Below, one piece after another: positions 50,097 through 58,859 of a stretch of DNA of 64,000 nt. Under the pieces are notes generated by a model. That model was not told where the DNA came from. It saw only the letters and a list, made by a program, of their open reading frames with translations, and did not search any database. The DNA comes from Mangrovimicrobium sp048323675 (GTDB lineage: Bacteria; Pseudomonadota; Gammaproteobacteria; Pseudomonadales; Halieaceae), in contig NZ_JBLWFK010000002.1 in NCBI RefSeq assembly GCF_048323675.1, positions 744,001-808,000 of the forward strand, read 5' to 3'. Position 1 is the first letter of the stretch, and every line of letters starts with the position of its first letter. The translations under genes were made by a program, and so were the position numbers.

Positions 50097-51662
50097 TCAA
50101 CCCAGCGCCAGTGGCGGCACCCGCGCATCGATCAGGAAAGGCCCGGGCGATGCCAGCGCCCCGGCGAGCAGTGCGTTGAACTCCTCCGCCGTGGTGGCGA
50201 CGCCCGACGCCACCCCCATGCTCTGCGCCATCGCCGCGAAATCCAGCGCGGGGGAACCGATGTCCAGCAGGCTGGCGGCATTCGGCCCGGGTTTGCCGCC
50301 GCGCGCGCCGGTGCGCAGGAATTCCAGTTCCAGGATGCTGTACTTGCCGTTGTTGAGAAGCACCACGGTGATATCGAGCGCCTCCCGGGCCATGGACCAC
50401 AGCGACTGGATGGTGTACATCGCGCTGCCATCGCCCTCCAGGCAAATGACCTTGCGCTGCGGACAGGCAATGGCGGCTCCGACCGCGACCGGCAGGCCGA
50501 AGCCGATGGAGCCGCCGGCTTCACTGAGCCAGTCGTGGGGGCGCGCATTGGCAGTGGCCGGGAAACAGGCCATGCCCGCCGTTATGCCTTCGTCCACCAC
50601 GATGGCGTCCTCGGGCAGGTAATGCGCCAGCGACTGGGCGATGCTGCCGGCGTCCAGCGGCCCTGCCGGCGGCGGGGGCAATTCCAGGCCGTGGCAGGCC
50701 GCCAGCGCACCTTCCGCGTGGCAGGCTGCGGCCAGCGCTGCCAGGGCGCCGTCGATATCCTCCTCCGGCGAGGCCAGTTGCAGGGTCTTGCAGGCGGGCT
50801 GGGTGAGTTCGCTGGGAACGCCAGGGTAGGCGAAGAAACCCACCGGCGGCCCGCAGCCCACCAGCAGCACGTGCTGGTAGTCGCGCAGCACGTCGATTGC
50901 CATTTCCGCGAGGTAAGGCAGGCGCTCGATGCGCGCCGTACCCGCCCCGCGGCGCACCCGGGCCGGGAAGGTCTCGGTCATCAGGTGCGCGCCGGTCGCC
51001 GCGGCGATACGCCCCAGCAGCATGCCCTGCTGCGCGGAGACCTCTCGCCCCCCGGCCATGATCAGCGTGGGTTTGCCGGAACGCAGCAGCGCCGCGGCCT
51101 GTTCGATCCGTGCGGCGGGCACGGCAGCGGGCGGTGTGGCCTCCCCGGCCGCATCCGCGCCCCCGGGGTTGTCGCCCCAGGAAACATCCGCCGGCAGAAT
51201 CAGCGTGGCGATGCGCCCGCTACCCGCCTGGCGCACGGCTTCGGCGCCATCCCGGGCGATATTCGCGGGAGCGACGGAGCTGTGCACCCAGTGCGACACC
51301 GGCGCGGCGAGGCCGGCGATATCGGAGGTCAGTGGCGCGTCGAACTGCTGGTGGTAGGTGGCATGGTCCCCCACCACGTTGACCACCGGCAGGTGCGCCT
51401 TGCGGGCATTGTGCAGGTTGGCGATGGCGTTGCCGAATCCCGGCCCCAGGTGCAGCAGGGTACTGGCGGGTTTGCGCGCCATCGAGGCATAGCCGAGCGC
51501 GGCGCCGCTGACCACGCCTTCAAACAGGCACAGTACGCAGCGCATGCCCGCCACCTCGTCGAGCGCGGCGACGAAGTGCATCTCGGAGGTTCCCGGATTG
51601 GTAAAGCAGACTTCCACGCCGCTTGCGACGAGGGTTTTTATCAGGCTCTCGGCGCCGTTCAT
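50097..51662 (-). CDS. Thiamine-diphosphate enzyme, acetolactate synthase/benzoylformate decarboxylase-like
   Basis: A 521-residue ThDP enzyme. The N-terminal PYR domain has the catalytic glutamate in CLFEGVVSGAALGYAS (about residue 49) and LLHLGPGFGNAIANLHNA. A central Rossmann-like domain follows, and the PP domain carries the ThDP/Mg motif ICLEGDGSAMYTIQSLW with VVLLNNGKYSI. No linked small (regulatory) subunit exists, so a branched-chain biosynthesis role is unlikely. A decarboxylase or ligase acting on 2-oxo or acyl substrates is more plausible. It is 40 bp downstream of the aldehyde dehydrogenase on the same strand, so a decarboxylation/aldehyde-oxidation pair can be inferred. Confidence 0.82.
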   Translation of the reverse strand: MNGAESLIKTLVASGVEVCFTNPGTSEMHFVAALDEVAGMRCVLCLFEGVVSGAALGYASMARKPASTLLHLGPGFGNAIANLHNARKAHLPVVNVVGDHATYHQQFDAPLTSDIAGLAAPVSHWVHSSVAPANIARDGAEAVRQAGSGRIATLILPADVSWGDNPGGADAAGEATPPAAVPAARIEQAAALLRSGKPTLIMAGGREVSAQQGMLLGRIAAATGAHLMTETFPARVRRGAGTARIERLPYLAEMAIDVLRDYQHVLLVGCGPPVGFFAYPGVPSELTQPACKTLQLASPEEDIDGALAALAAACHAEGALAACHGLELPPPPAGPLDAGSIAQSLAHYLPEDAIVVDEGITAGMACFPATANARPHDWLSEAGGSIGFGLPVAVGAAIACPQRKVICLEGDGSAMYTIQSLWSMAREALDITVVLLNNGKYSILELEFLRTGARGGKPGPNAASLLDIGSPALDFAAMAQSMGVASGVATTAEEFNALLAGALASPGPFLIDARVPPLALG

Positions 51663-51702
51663 GGCAGCCTCCTGTCTTCTTGCATGCGGATAAGCCGCCA
51701 GT

Positions 51703-53145
51703 TCAACTCTTCAGTTTCAGCATCAGGCCGAGCAGTTTCTGCGCCAGCCCCTTGTAGGGCGGCATCAGCAGGTCGAGCGTCCTGATCGGTCCCTGGTAGA
51801 ACACCGGCCGCAGCTTGGAGAAGGTGATGAAGCCCTCGCGGCCGTGGTAATGGCCCATGCCGCTGTTGCCGACGCCGCCGAAGGGCAGGCTGTGCACCGC
51901 GGAATGCAGCAGGCCGTCATTGACGGTGACGCCGCCGGACATGGTGTTGTCGATATACCACTGTGCGAGTTCCCGGTCGTTGGAGTACAGGTAAAACGCC
52001 AGCGGTCGATCGCGGCCGTCGATATAGTCGATCACCTCCTGCGCCTCGCGGTAGGTTTTGACCGGCAACAGCGGCCCGAAGATTTCCCGCTGCAGGATCT
52101 GCATGTCGTCGCTCGCGTCGAGTACCAGGCGCGGCGCCATGATACGGCGCCCGGCGTCGGCGCTCTGCCCCTCGAGTAAATCGACGATGCGTGCGCCCTT
52201 GTCCCGGGCGTCCTGCAGGGTCGCCTCGAGACGGTCGAAGGCGCGTTGGTCGATGATGGCGGTGTAATCGCCGTTGTTGATCTGCGGATAGCGGCGCGCC
52301 GCCACCCGCTTCGCTGCGGCGACAAACTCGTCGAGTTTGTCTTCCGGCACGAACAGGTAGTCGACAGTGATGCAGATCTGCCCGGCGTTGAACATTTTTA
52401 CCCACATGATCCGCTCGGCGGCCTTGCGCATGGGGTAGTCCGGCGCCACCACCGCGGGGGACTTGCCCCCCAGTTCGAGGGTAACCGGCGTCAGGTTGCG
52501 GGCGCAGTTGGCCATCACCGCCCGGCCCGTGGCGGAAGAACCGGTAAAGAACAGGTGGTCGAAAGGCATACTGGTGAACGCCGGCCCGCGGCCGCCGCCG
52601 TCCTCGAAGAATGCCAGTTTGCCCTCGGGGAAATAGCGCGGGCTGATCTCCCTGAGCAGGTGCGCGAGGGTATTCGAATTTTCCGACAGCTTGACCATGG
52701 CGGTGTTGCCCGCGGCGAAGATACCGGTCAGCGGTGCGAACGCCATGGAGATGGGAAAATTCCACGGCGCCACCACGCCGACCACCCCGAGCGGCTGGGG
52801 CAGCAGGCGGGCCTTTGCCAGCGGGTACTGGGTGGGGTCCAGCGAGCGCTTCTGCGGCCGCATCCAGTTACCGACCTGCTTCGCCGCGTCGAGCAGGCCC
52901 TCCTGGTTCATCAGCAGTTCCGCCATCAGGGTTTCGAAGCGGGCGCGGGTGCCGTAGTCGGCATTGACGGCTTCGACCAGCGCCTCGCGATTTTCCACCA
53001 GCATGCGGTGCAGGGTTTTCAGGTCCGCCACCCGCTCCTCGCGGCCCGGGTTGCGGTGGGCCCGGTACCAGGCCTGCTGGGCGGTAAAAACCCGCTGGAA
53101 TTCCTCGGGGATAACGGGATTGTCCGGGGTAAATGGCTGGTTCAT
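51703..53145 (-). CDS. Coniferyl-aldehyde-dehydrogenase-like aldehyde dehydrogenase
   Basis: A 480-residue NAD(P)-dependent aldehyde dehydrogenase. Motifs: VAPWNFPISMAFAPLTGI (oxyanion Asn), FFTGSSATGRAVM, catalytic glutamate LELGGKSPAVV, catalytic cysteine in FNAGQICITVDYLFVPE and LPFGGVGNSGMGHYHG. The C-terminal hydrophobic tail KLLGLMLKLKS could contact membranes. The sequence pattern matches the class annotated as coniferyl aldehyde dehydrogenase, though many family members oxidise long-chain or general aldehydes. Divergent from the FAD oxidoreductase gene. Confidence 0.88.
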   Translation of the reverse strand: MNQPFTPDNPVIPEEFQRVFTAQQAWYRAHRNPGREERVADLKTLHRMLVENREALVEAVNADYGTRARFETLMAELLMNQEGLLDAAKQVGNWMRPQKRSLDPTQYPLAKARLLPQPLGVVGVVAPWNFPISMAFAPLTGIFAAGNTAMVKLSENSNTLAHLLREISPRYFPEGKLAFFEDGGGRGPAFTSMPFDHLFFTGSSATGRAVMANCARNLTPVTLELGGKSPAVVAPDYPMRKAAERIMWVKMFNAGQICITVDYLFVPEDKLDEFVAAAKRVAARRYPQINNGDYTAIIDQRAFDRLEATLQDARDKGARIVDLLEGQSADAGRRIMAPRLVLDASDDMQILQREIFGPLLPVKTYREAQEVIDYIDGRDRPLAFYLYSNDRELAQWYIDNTMSGGVTVNDGLLHSAVHSLPFGGVGNSGMGHYHGREGFITFSKLRPVFYQGPIRTLDLLMPPYKGLAQKLLGLMLKLKS

Positions 53146-53276
53146 GGCATACCCTTCCTGTTACTGCGGGGCCGGCGTGAGCGCCCAGAGTACTACAATA
53201 GACCTGCTCCGGTCCGCTGTGTAATGCTGGCGAATCAGCAGGACACGCAGACCACACCCTGCCGGAGGAAAGGCCC

Positions 53277-54668
53277 ATGGACATAGTCGCGCAACTGCGC
53301 GCACTGATCGGCGACAATGCGGTACTGGACGCCACCCAGCTCGCCGACCGCAGCGCGGGCATCTGGCGACAGGATCACCTGCGTGCCCTGGCCCTCGCCC
53401 GCCCCGCCAGCACCGAAGAGGTGGCCGCAGTCCTGCGCTGTTGCCAGCAGCATCAGCACAGCGTGGTCACCCAGGGTGGCCTCACCGGGCTCGTGCACGG
53501 CGCCGACGCCGCTGCCGCGGAGGTGATTCTTTCCACCGAGCGCCTGCGCGCCATCGAATCCATCGACCCGCAGCAGCGCTGCGCCACGGTGCAGGCCGGC
53601 GTCACCCTGCAGGCCCTGCAGGAGGCCGTGGAGGATCACGACCTGATGTTCCCGCTGGACCTCGGCGCCCGCGGCAGCGCCACGCTCGGCGGCAACGCCG
53701 CCACCAACGCCGGTGGCAACCGGGTGATCCGCTACGGCATGATGCGCGACATGGTCCTCGGGCTGGAGGTCGTGCTGGCGGACGGCAGCGTGTTGTCGAA
53801 CATGAACCGGCTTATCAAGAACAACGCGGGCTACGACCTGAAGCAGCTGTTCATCGGTTCCGAAGGCACCCTCGGAGTCATCACCCGGCTGGTGCTGCGC
53901 CTGCGCGAGGCGCCGCGAAGTCACGACATGGCGCTGGTGGGCGTGGAATCCTTCGACCAGGTGGCCGCGCTGCTCAAGCACGTGGATCGCGGGCTGGGCG
54001 GCAGGCTTTCGGCCTTCGAGGCTATGTGGCAGGACTTCTACCGGCTGGTGAGCTCGCCGCCGGCGCAGGGCCGCCCGCCCCTGCCCCAGGACTACCCCTA
54101 CTATGTCCTGCTGGAATCACAGGGCGCGGAACCCCAGGGCGACCGGCAACAGTTCGAGCAGGTCCTGGAGTCCGCGCTGGTCGAGGGCCTGATTGCCGAT
54201 GCGGCGCTGGCCAATTCGCAGGCCGACTGCGCGGCGTTCTGGGCCCTGCGCGACGACGTGGCGCAGGTCTTCAACGGCGGAACGCCGCTGATCTACGATA
54301 TTTCGCTGCCGATCGCGGAAATGGAAAACTACGTCGCCGGGCTCACCGGGGCCCTGGCTGCCAGCGTGCCAGGCCATCGGCTCTGGGTGTGGGGACATCT
54401 CGGCGACGGCAACCTGCACCTCGCGGTGCAGCTGCCCGCAAACCAGGCCGAAAGCCTGCGCCCGGCGGTCGAACGCGCGGTGTACACGCCGCTGGCGGAA
54501 TTCCGGGGCTCGGTTTCCGCCGAGCACGGCATCGGCCTGGAGAAGCGCCCCTGGCTGCCGGTCAGCCGGACGCCGGAAGAACTGCGGGCCATGCACTGCC
54601 TCAAACAGGCCCTCGACCCACAGGGCGTTCTCAACCCGGGAAAAATACTCGAACCCGGCCCGGCGTGA
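53277..54668 (+). CDS. FAD-binding 2-hydroxyacid oxidoreductase (GlcD/D2HGDH-like)
   Basis: A 463-residue flavoprotein of the VAO/PCMH superfamily. The FAD-binding N-terminal half has VVTQGGLTGLVHGA, LGARGSATLGGNAATNAGG and GSEGTLGVITRLVLRL. The C-terminal FAD-linked oxidase half has the metal/substrate motif WVWGHLGDGNLHL, then SAEHGIGLEKRPW and LDPQGVLNPGKIL. Typical substrates are D-lactate, D-2-hydroxyglutarate or glycolate, with electron-transfer flavoprotein or quinone as acceptor; which one cannot be decided. A strong RBS, GGAGGAAAG, lies 8-14 bp before the ATG. Confidence 0.88.
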   Translation: MDIVAQLRALIGDNAVLDATQLADRSAGIWRQDHLRALALARPASTEEVAAVLRCCQQHQHSVVTQGGLTGLVHGADAAAAEVILSTERLRAIESIDPQQRCATVQAGVTLQALQEAVEDHDLMFPLDLGARGSATLGGNAATNAGGNRVIRYGMMRDMVLGLEVVLADGSVLSNMNRLIKNNAGYDLKQLFIGSEGTLGVITRLVLRLREAPRSHDMALVGVESFDQVAALLKHVDRGLGGRLSAFEAMWQDFYRLVSSPPAQGRPPLPQDYPYYVLLESQGAEPQGDRQQFEQVLESALVEGLIADAALANSQADCAAFWALRDDVAQVFNGGTPLIYDISLPIAEMENYVAGLTGALAASVPGHRLWVWGHLGDGNLHLAVQLPANQAESLRPAVERAVYTPLAEFRGSVSAEHGIGLEKRPWLPVSRTPEELRAMHCLKQALDPQGVLNPGKILEPGPA

Positions 54669-54684
54669 GGAATCCCGCTGCCCG

Positions 54685-55749
54685 CTAGCGCGGCGCGAGA
54701 ATTCCGGACAGCGCCGAGAGCAGTTCCTGCATCTGTTCGTCGGTGCCGATGCTGATGCGCAGGAACTCGCTGATCCGCGGCTTGTTGAAATAGCGGACGA
54801 TGATGCCGCGCTCCCGCAGTGCAGTGAACAGTGCCTCGCCGGCGTGATCCGGGTGCCGCGCCAGCACGAAATTGGCCGCCGACGGCAGGACCTCGAAACC
54901 CAGTTCTTCAAGCCCGCGCACGGTGAAATCGCGCGTCGCCATCACCCGCCCGCAACAGTCGCGGAACCAGGCTTCGTCCTGCAGCGACGCCAGCGCGGCC
55001 TGCTGGGCAATAGTGTCCAGCGGATAGGAATTGAAGGAATCCTTGACCCGCACCAGCGCCTCGATGAGCTCGGCGTGCCCGTAGGCCACGCCCACCCGCA
55101 GCCCGGCCAGGGAGCGGGACTTGGACACCGTCTGCACCACCAGCAGGTTGTCGTACTCGGGAATCAATGCCACCGCGGATTCGCCGCCAAAATCGATATA
55201 GGCCTCATCGACCAGGACGACCGCGTCGCGGTTGGCGTCCAGCAGCCGGCGAATTTCCGCCAGCGGCAGCAGGACACCGGTCGGCGCATTGGGGTTGGCG
55301 ATAAGAATAGCCCCGTTGCCGGCGCGATAGTCATCCACCGCTACGCTGAAGTCCTCGCGCAGCGGCACCGGTCTGCACTCGACGCCGTAGAGTTCGCTCC
55401 ACACCGGATAGAAGCTGTAGGTCACATCGGGGAACAGCAGCGGTGTTTCGTGCTTGAGCAAAGCGGCGAAGGCGTGGGCCAATACCTCATCGGAACCGTT
55501 GCCGATAAACACCTGCTCCGGTGACAGGCCTTCGCGGACGGCACAGGCCTCGCGCAGTGCGCTGGAGTCCGGGTCCGGGTAGCGGCGCAGCTGGTCGCCG
55601 GTCACCGCCGCAATCGCCGCCAGCACACCCGGGGCCGGGGGATAGGGATTTTCGTTGGTGTTCAGTTTCACCAGGCGCGTTCCCCGGGGCTGTTCACCCG
55701 GCACGTAGGGCGTCAGGCGGGACGCCAGTTCACTCCAGAAACGACTCAT
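54685..55749 (-). CDS. hisC: Histidinol-phosphate aminotransferase
   Basis: A PLP enzyme of 354 residues converting imidazole-acetol phosphate and glutamate to histidinol phosphate. Signatures: KLNTNENPYPPAPGVL, YPDPDSSALREA, NGSDEVLAHAFAALL, NPNAPTGVLLPL, VDEAYIDFGG and the PLP lysine in TVSKSRSLAGLRVGVAYG. C-terminal FLRISIGTDEQMQELL. It stands apart from other his genes and next to tRNA-Glu, so it may alternatively act on aromatic amino acids; the his role is most likely. It is convergent with the FAD oxidoreductase gene. Confidence 0.93.
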   Translation of the reverse strand: MSRFWSELASRLTPYVPGEQPRGTRLVKLNTNENPYPPAPGVLAAIAAVTGDQLRRYPDPDSSALREACAVREGLSPEQVFIGNGSDEVLAHAFAALLKHETPLLFPDVTYSFYPVWSELYGVECRPVPLREDFSVAVDDYRAGNGAILIANPNAPTGVLLPLAEIRRLLDANRDAVVLVDEAYIDFGGESAVALIPEYDNLLVVQTVSKSRSLAGLRVGVAYGHAELIEALVRVKDSFNSYPLDTIAQQAALASLQDEAWFRDCCGRVMATRDFTVRGLEELGFEVLPSAANFVLARHPDHAGEALFTALRERGIIVRYFNKPRISEFLRISIGTDEQMQELLSALSGILAPR

Positions 55750-55887
55750 CGGGGCAACGCCCTCCTCCAGCGAAATGCTGCGCGCAGTGTAACCCGGAAC
55801 GCCCGGCCAGCAGGAGCCCGCAGAGCGCGGCGCCTGCGAAGCGGAATGGACCAGCCGTCATTTCCCGCCGGATTTTTCCCCGGGCAT

Positions 55888-55915
55888 AAAAAAACCCGGC
55901 CTGAGCCGGGTTTTG
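55888..55915 (-). terminator. Intrinsic terminator after tRNA-Glu
   Basis: AAAACCCGGC-CTGA-GCCGGGTTTT forms a 10-bp stem. On the minus strand it is followed by a run of T residues, directly downstream of the tRNA. The sequence is near-symmetric and may also act from the other side. The neighbouring non-coding stretch 55750-55887 shows nothing else. Confidence 0.85.
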
Positions 55916-55919
55916 AATG

Positions 55920-55995
55920 TGGCATCCCCTAGGGGGTTCGAACCCCTGTTACCGCCGTGAAAGGGCGGTGTCCTAGACCACTAGACGAAGGGGAC
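55920..55995 (-). tRNA. tRNA-Glu (anticodon UUC)
   Basis: The 76-nt minus-strand sequence starts GTCCCCTTCGTCTAG and ends with encoded CCA. The acceptor arm is GTCCCCT with AGGGGAT, the anticodon loop is CTTTCAC reading glutamate codons, and the T arm is AGGGGTTCGAACCCCC. The cloverleaf is complete. It is the only tRNA found in the window. Confidence 0.97.
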
Positions 55996-56084
55996 GCAGT
56001 GGTCTGGCCGTTGCCAGAAGCGCGCATTATAAGGAACCAAATCCGCTTTGCAACACCTGTAAACAAATTTATCGCACGAGGGCC

Positions 56085-57332
56085 TCAATACTTGAATTGG
56101 GTATCGACGATAAAGCGATCATAGGACAGTGCGCCACCGCGATCGGCGCGATTCACCTCGCCCGCCTCGTTGTTCAGGTACCAGGTAAAACCGAGCGACC
56201 ACTGCTTGTTGATACCCATGTTCCCGGTGATGCGCTGGCCCTTGCCATCGGTACCGCCGCCGGCGAAGTCGGAGTCGCTGAGCAGCCCCAGAACCGCATC
56301 GGCCTCCAGGTCCTGGTAGGCGTAGCCCACGTCCCAGCTTCCCCAGCCGCCCAGCTTGCCGAGCACGATGCCCGCCTGCCAGCCGTTTTCATGGTCGCTG
56401 ACATCCTGGTTCTGGACCACGTCGGCATAGATTGTCAGCGGCAAATCCGCCACCGACAGCGACAGTTCCGCGATGGCTTCAATCACCTCGTAGTTGTAGA
56501 GGTAGGTGTCGTTGACCGAGCTGTTGCCGTAGAAACTGTCGTCGTAGAACGGCCCGTTGCCGGCGGTGGGAAAATCGAAGTAGCCCAGCGCAGTCGTCAG
56601 GCGAGCATCGCCGATCCCGAACACGGTGCCGCCCTGCAGGCCCCAGGCAAACTCGTCGTTACCCGTTGCGCTGTCGCTCTCCAGCCAGTCGCCGAGGAAG
56701 TTGACGAAGATACTGTCGTGGCGCCAGGTCGCGGCAATCCCTTCGGGGCGCCAGTCACCGTCCCACATCAGCGCGGAGTCCTCGGGGCGATACAGGGGGT
56801 TGCTGAACTTGCCGCCGATGAGCGCGAAGTCCTGCGTGAGGTTCCACTTGGCGTAGGCCTTGTCGAGACGGATTTCCTTGCGGCTGCCACCGCCGCCGAG
56901 GGTCTGGTTGCCTGAAACCGGATCATCGCCACCGGTGGACAATCCGAAGCCGACATCCACGTCATTCGGCAGCGCGGCGTTGAGCGAGAGTCGTGCACGT
57001 ATGCGGTAGCGCTCGCGCCGGTCCACATCCTCGACATCGATGCTCTCGTAGCGGTAGCGGAAATCGCCCTTCATGCCGATGGATTCGGTCCAGGAGGACT
57101 GCCGGGCCTCCTCGATACTGGCGACGCGGCCCTGCAACTGCTCGAGATCCTCGACCGGTACGCTGGCATGATCGCGCAGGCGGGCATTTTCCGCCTCCAG
57201 CGTCTGCACCCGGGCCTCCATTTCGAGGAACTTCTGCTTGAATTGCTCCCACTCCACATCGGACACGGCGTAAGAGGTACTTGAATAAACCAGGGCGGCA
57301 CAGGCCGCGAAGACTGCTTTGCGTGCAAACAT
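56085..57332 (-). CDS. Putative outer-membrane porin (Porin_5 type)
   Basis: A 415-residue protein with a signal peptide (VFAACAALVYSSTSYA), a coiled-coil segment (VEWEQFKQKFLEMEARVQTL then LEQLQGRVASIEEA) likely to be a trimerisation/peptidoglycan-contact region, and a beta-barrel with alternating aromatic strands starting MKGDFRYRYESIDVED and ending FIVDTQFKY, with an aromatic C-terminal residue. The layout fits the family often annotated as putative porin; its solute is unknown. It lies near the phosphate genes but on the far side of the ribbon-helix-helix gene, so a phosphate role is only a possibility. Confidence 0.82.
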   Translation of the reverse strand: MFARKAVFAACAALVYSSTSYAVSDVEWEQFKQKFLEMEARVQTLEAENARLRDHASVPVEDLEQLQGRVASIEEARQSSWTESIGMKGDFRYRYESIDVEDVDRRERYRIRARLSLNAALPNDVDVGFGLSTGGDDPVSGNQTLGGGGSRKEIRLDKAYAKWNLTQDFALIGGKFSNPLYRPEDSALMWDGDWRPEGIAATWRHDSIFVNFLGDWLESDSATGNDEFAWGLQGGTVFGIGDARLTTALGYFDFPTAGNGPFYDDSFYGNSSVNDTYLYNYEVIEAIAELSLSVADLPLTIYADVVQNQDVSDHENGWQAGIVLGKLGGWGSWDVGYAYQDLEADAVLGLLSDSDFAGGGTDGKGQRITGNMGINKQWSLGFTWYLNNEAGEVNRADRGGALSYDRFIVDTQFKY

Positions 57333-57457
57333 GATATTCCCCCGTTGAGTGAAACCGCCCGCTTTTCGGTTATTAAATGATCAGGCGTATTACAGGGGGT
57401 GCAAGTATTAGCATGGCCGACCGTTCAGTCAACCGAGTAAAAAGGTCGGATTTGGCC

Positions 57458-57580
57458 TTATTCGACCAGGTTGACGAGCAGCAGCGTCACCAGCAGAAGA
57501 CCCACCGCTTCCAGCACCAGCAGTTGGACGCCCACTTTCGGTGGCTCACCAAGTTCGTTTTTAGCAGCACGCAGATTCAT
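57458..57580 (-). CDS. Small single-span membrane peptide (40 residues)
   Basis: An ATG at 57580 opens MNLRAAKNELGEPPKVGVQL followed by a hydrophobic helix (LLVLEAVGLLLVTLLLVNLV) and a stop at 57458. The length, basic N-terminus and single membrane span are those of a membrane microprotein. It lies between the porin and the divergent ribbon-helix-helix gene. No good ribosome-binding site is visible, so expression is uncertain. Confidence 0.4.
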   Translation of the reverse strand: MNLRAAKNELGEPPKVGVQLLVLEAVGLLLVTLLLVNLVE

Positions 57581-57603
57581 AGGGAACCCGTTCGCGATAT
57601 TGG

Positions 57604-57654
57604 TTGTATATACAAAATATAGACAAAGACAGCCGTGTTTTCAATGTGTATACA
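57604..57654. promoter_or_regulatory. Two TGTATAnACA-type palindromes upstream of the RHH gene
   Basis: TTGTATATACAA (57604-57615) is a perfect 12-bp palindrome, and TGTATACA (57647-57654) is a perfect 8-bp one with the same core, 43 bp apart centre to centre. Both lie in an AT-rich island between the divergent membrane peptide and the ribbon-helix-helix gene, a position expected for an autoregulatory operator pair. Confidence 0.45.
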
Positions 57655-57698
57655 TGTGCTAAAGTACCGTTCCTTTTACATTTTTCTACTTTTTTGCC

Positions 57699-57860
57699 AT
57701 GTCGAAGACCAAGGTGCTGAATATCCGCATCGAGCCGGACCTCAAGAAGAAGGCGAAGAAGCTGGCAGAGGCGGACGGGCGCTCGCTGTCCAACTGGGTC
57801 ACCAAGCTGATCAGCGACACCGTGGAAGGCGCCGAGAAGGACAAAGACAAAGGCAAGTAG
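57699..57860 (+). CDS. Ribbon-helix-helix (Arc/CopG-like) DNA-binding protein
   Basis: A 53-residue protein, MSKTKVLNIRIEPDLKKKAK and so on, then LAEADGRSLSNWVTKLISDTVE. The strand KVLNIRIEP followed by two helices split by the GRSLSNW turn is the canonical RHH fold. The C-terminal tail is Lys/Asp-rich. Such proteins dimerise to insert a beta ribbon into the major groove; many are plasmid or toxin-antitoxin regulators. No toxin-like gene follows, since pstB is convergent, but a hydrophobic peptide gene is divergent. Confidence 0.75.
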   Translation: MSKTKVLNIRIEPDLKKKAKKLAEADGRSLSNWVTKLISDTVEGAEKDKDKGK

Positions 57861-57938
57861 CCGCAGCAAGGCCACCGGGGTAACGGCGGGCTCGCTGCGA
57901 CGACAGGGCAATGCAGGGGCCGGCAGGCCCCGGGCTGG

Positions 57939-58859
57939 TTAGCCGAAACGGCCGGTGATGTAGTTTTCCGTCAACTCGTGGCGCGGATTGGTGAAGATCT
58001 GCTTGGTCTCCCCCACCTCGATCAGCTTGCCGAGGTGGAAATAGGCAGTGCGCTGGGACACCCGTGCGGCCTGCTGCATGGAGTGGGTGACGATGGCGAT
58101 GGTGAAGCGCTCCTTGAGTTCATCCATCAGTTCCTCGATACGCGCCGTGGCGATCGGGTCGAGCGCCGAACACGGCTCGTCCATGAGGATCACTTCCGGG
58201 CTGACCGCGATCGCCCGGGCAATACACAGGCGCTGCTGCTGGCCGCCGGAGAGTCCCGTACCCGGTTTGTCCAGTACATCCTTGACCTCGTCCCAGAGGC
58301 TGGCCCGGCGCAGGCTGTTCTCGACGATTTCGTCCATTTCCACCTTGCTGTGGGCCAGGCCGTGGATGCGCGCGCCGTAGGCCACATTCTCGTAGATGGA
58401 CTTGGGAAAGGGATTGGGCTTCTGGAAGACCATGCCCACCCGCGCCCGCAGCAGCACGGTGTCCTGGCGGGGGTCGTAGATATCCTCGCCGTCGAGGTTG
58501 ATACTGCCCTGTACCCGGCAGATCGGGATGGTGTCGTTCATCCGGTTGAGGCAGCGCAGGAAGGTGGATTTACCGCAGCCTGAGGGCCCGATCATCGCCA
58601 GTACCTCGTTCTCGGCGATATCCAGCGATACGTCGAGAATGGCCTGCTTGTCGCCATAGAAGACGTTGACGCCCCGGGCGGACATCTTCGGGTTCTTGAC
58701 GAAGGGATTACCGGTGGTCTGGTGGTCCGCGACGTCTGACTGGCTCTGGATGTTCAGTCCCACCGCTTCGTCGGGGACCCGGGAATCTGTATTCGCATTC
58801 ATCTGGTTCATCGTCTCGTTGTCCCGCACACTGCGCTCCACGGCATCACTTCGTTTCAA
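57939..58859 (-). CDS. pstB: Phosphate ABC transporter ATPase
   Basis: PstB energises high-affinity phosphate uptake and transmits transport status to PhoU/PhoR. Walker A is MIGPSGCGKSTFLRCLNRMND, shown here as the region around GPSGCGKST, with signature LSGGQQQRLCIARAIA, Walker B ILMDEPCSALDPIA and H-loop VTHSMQQAARVS. The 306 residues include an N-terminal extension of about 50 compared with E. coli PstB; an inner ATG (58811 or 58802) may be the true start. It overlaps pstA by 14 bp and is the last gene of the pst transcript. Confidence 0.94.
   Translation of the reverse strand: MKRSDAVERSVRDNETMNQMNANTDSRVPDEAVGLNIQSQSDVADHQTTGNPFVKNPKMSARGVNVFYGDKQAILDVSLDIAENEVLAMIGPSGCGKSTFLRCLNRMNDTIPICRVQGSINLDGEDIYDPRQDTVLLRARVGMVFQKPNPFPKSIYENVAYGARIHGLAHSKVEMDEIVENSLRRASLWDEVKDVLDKPGTGLSGGQQQRLCIARAIAVSPEVILMDEPCSALDPIATARIEELMDELKERFTIAIVTHSMQQAARVSQRTAYFHLGKLIEVGETKQIFTNPRHELTENYITGRFG

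Noticed and set aside
57635..57883. 82-codon plus-strand frame overlapping the RHH gene
   Set aside because: Wrong frame: the 57699-57860 frame encodes a proper ribbon-helix-helix protein, while this one yields no fold.
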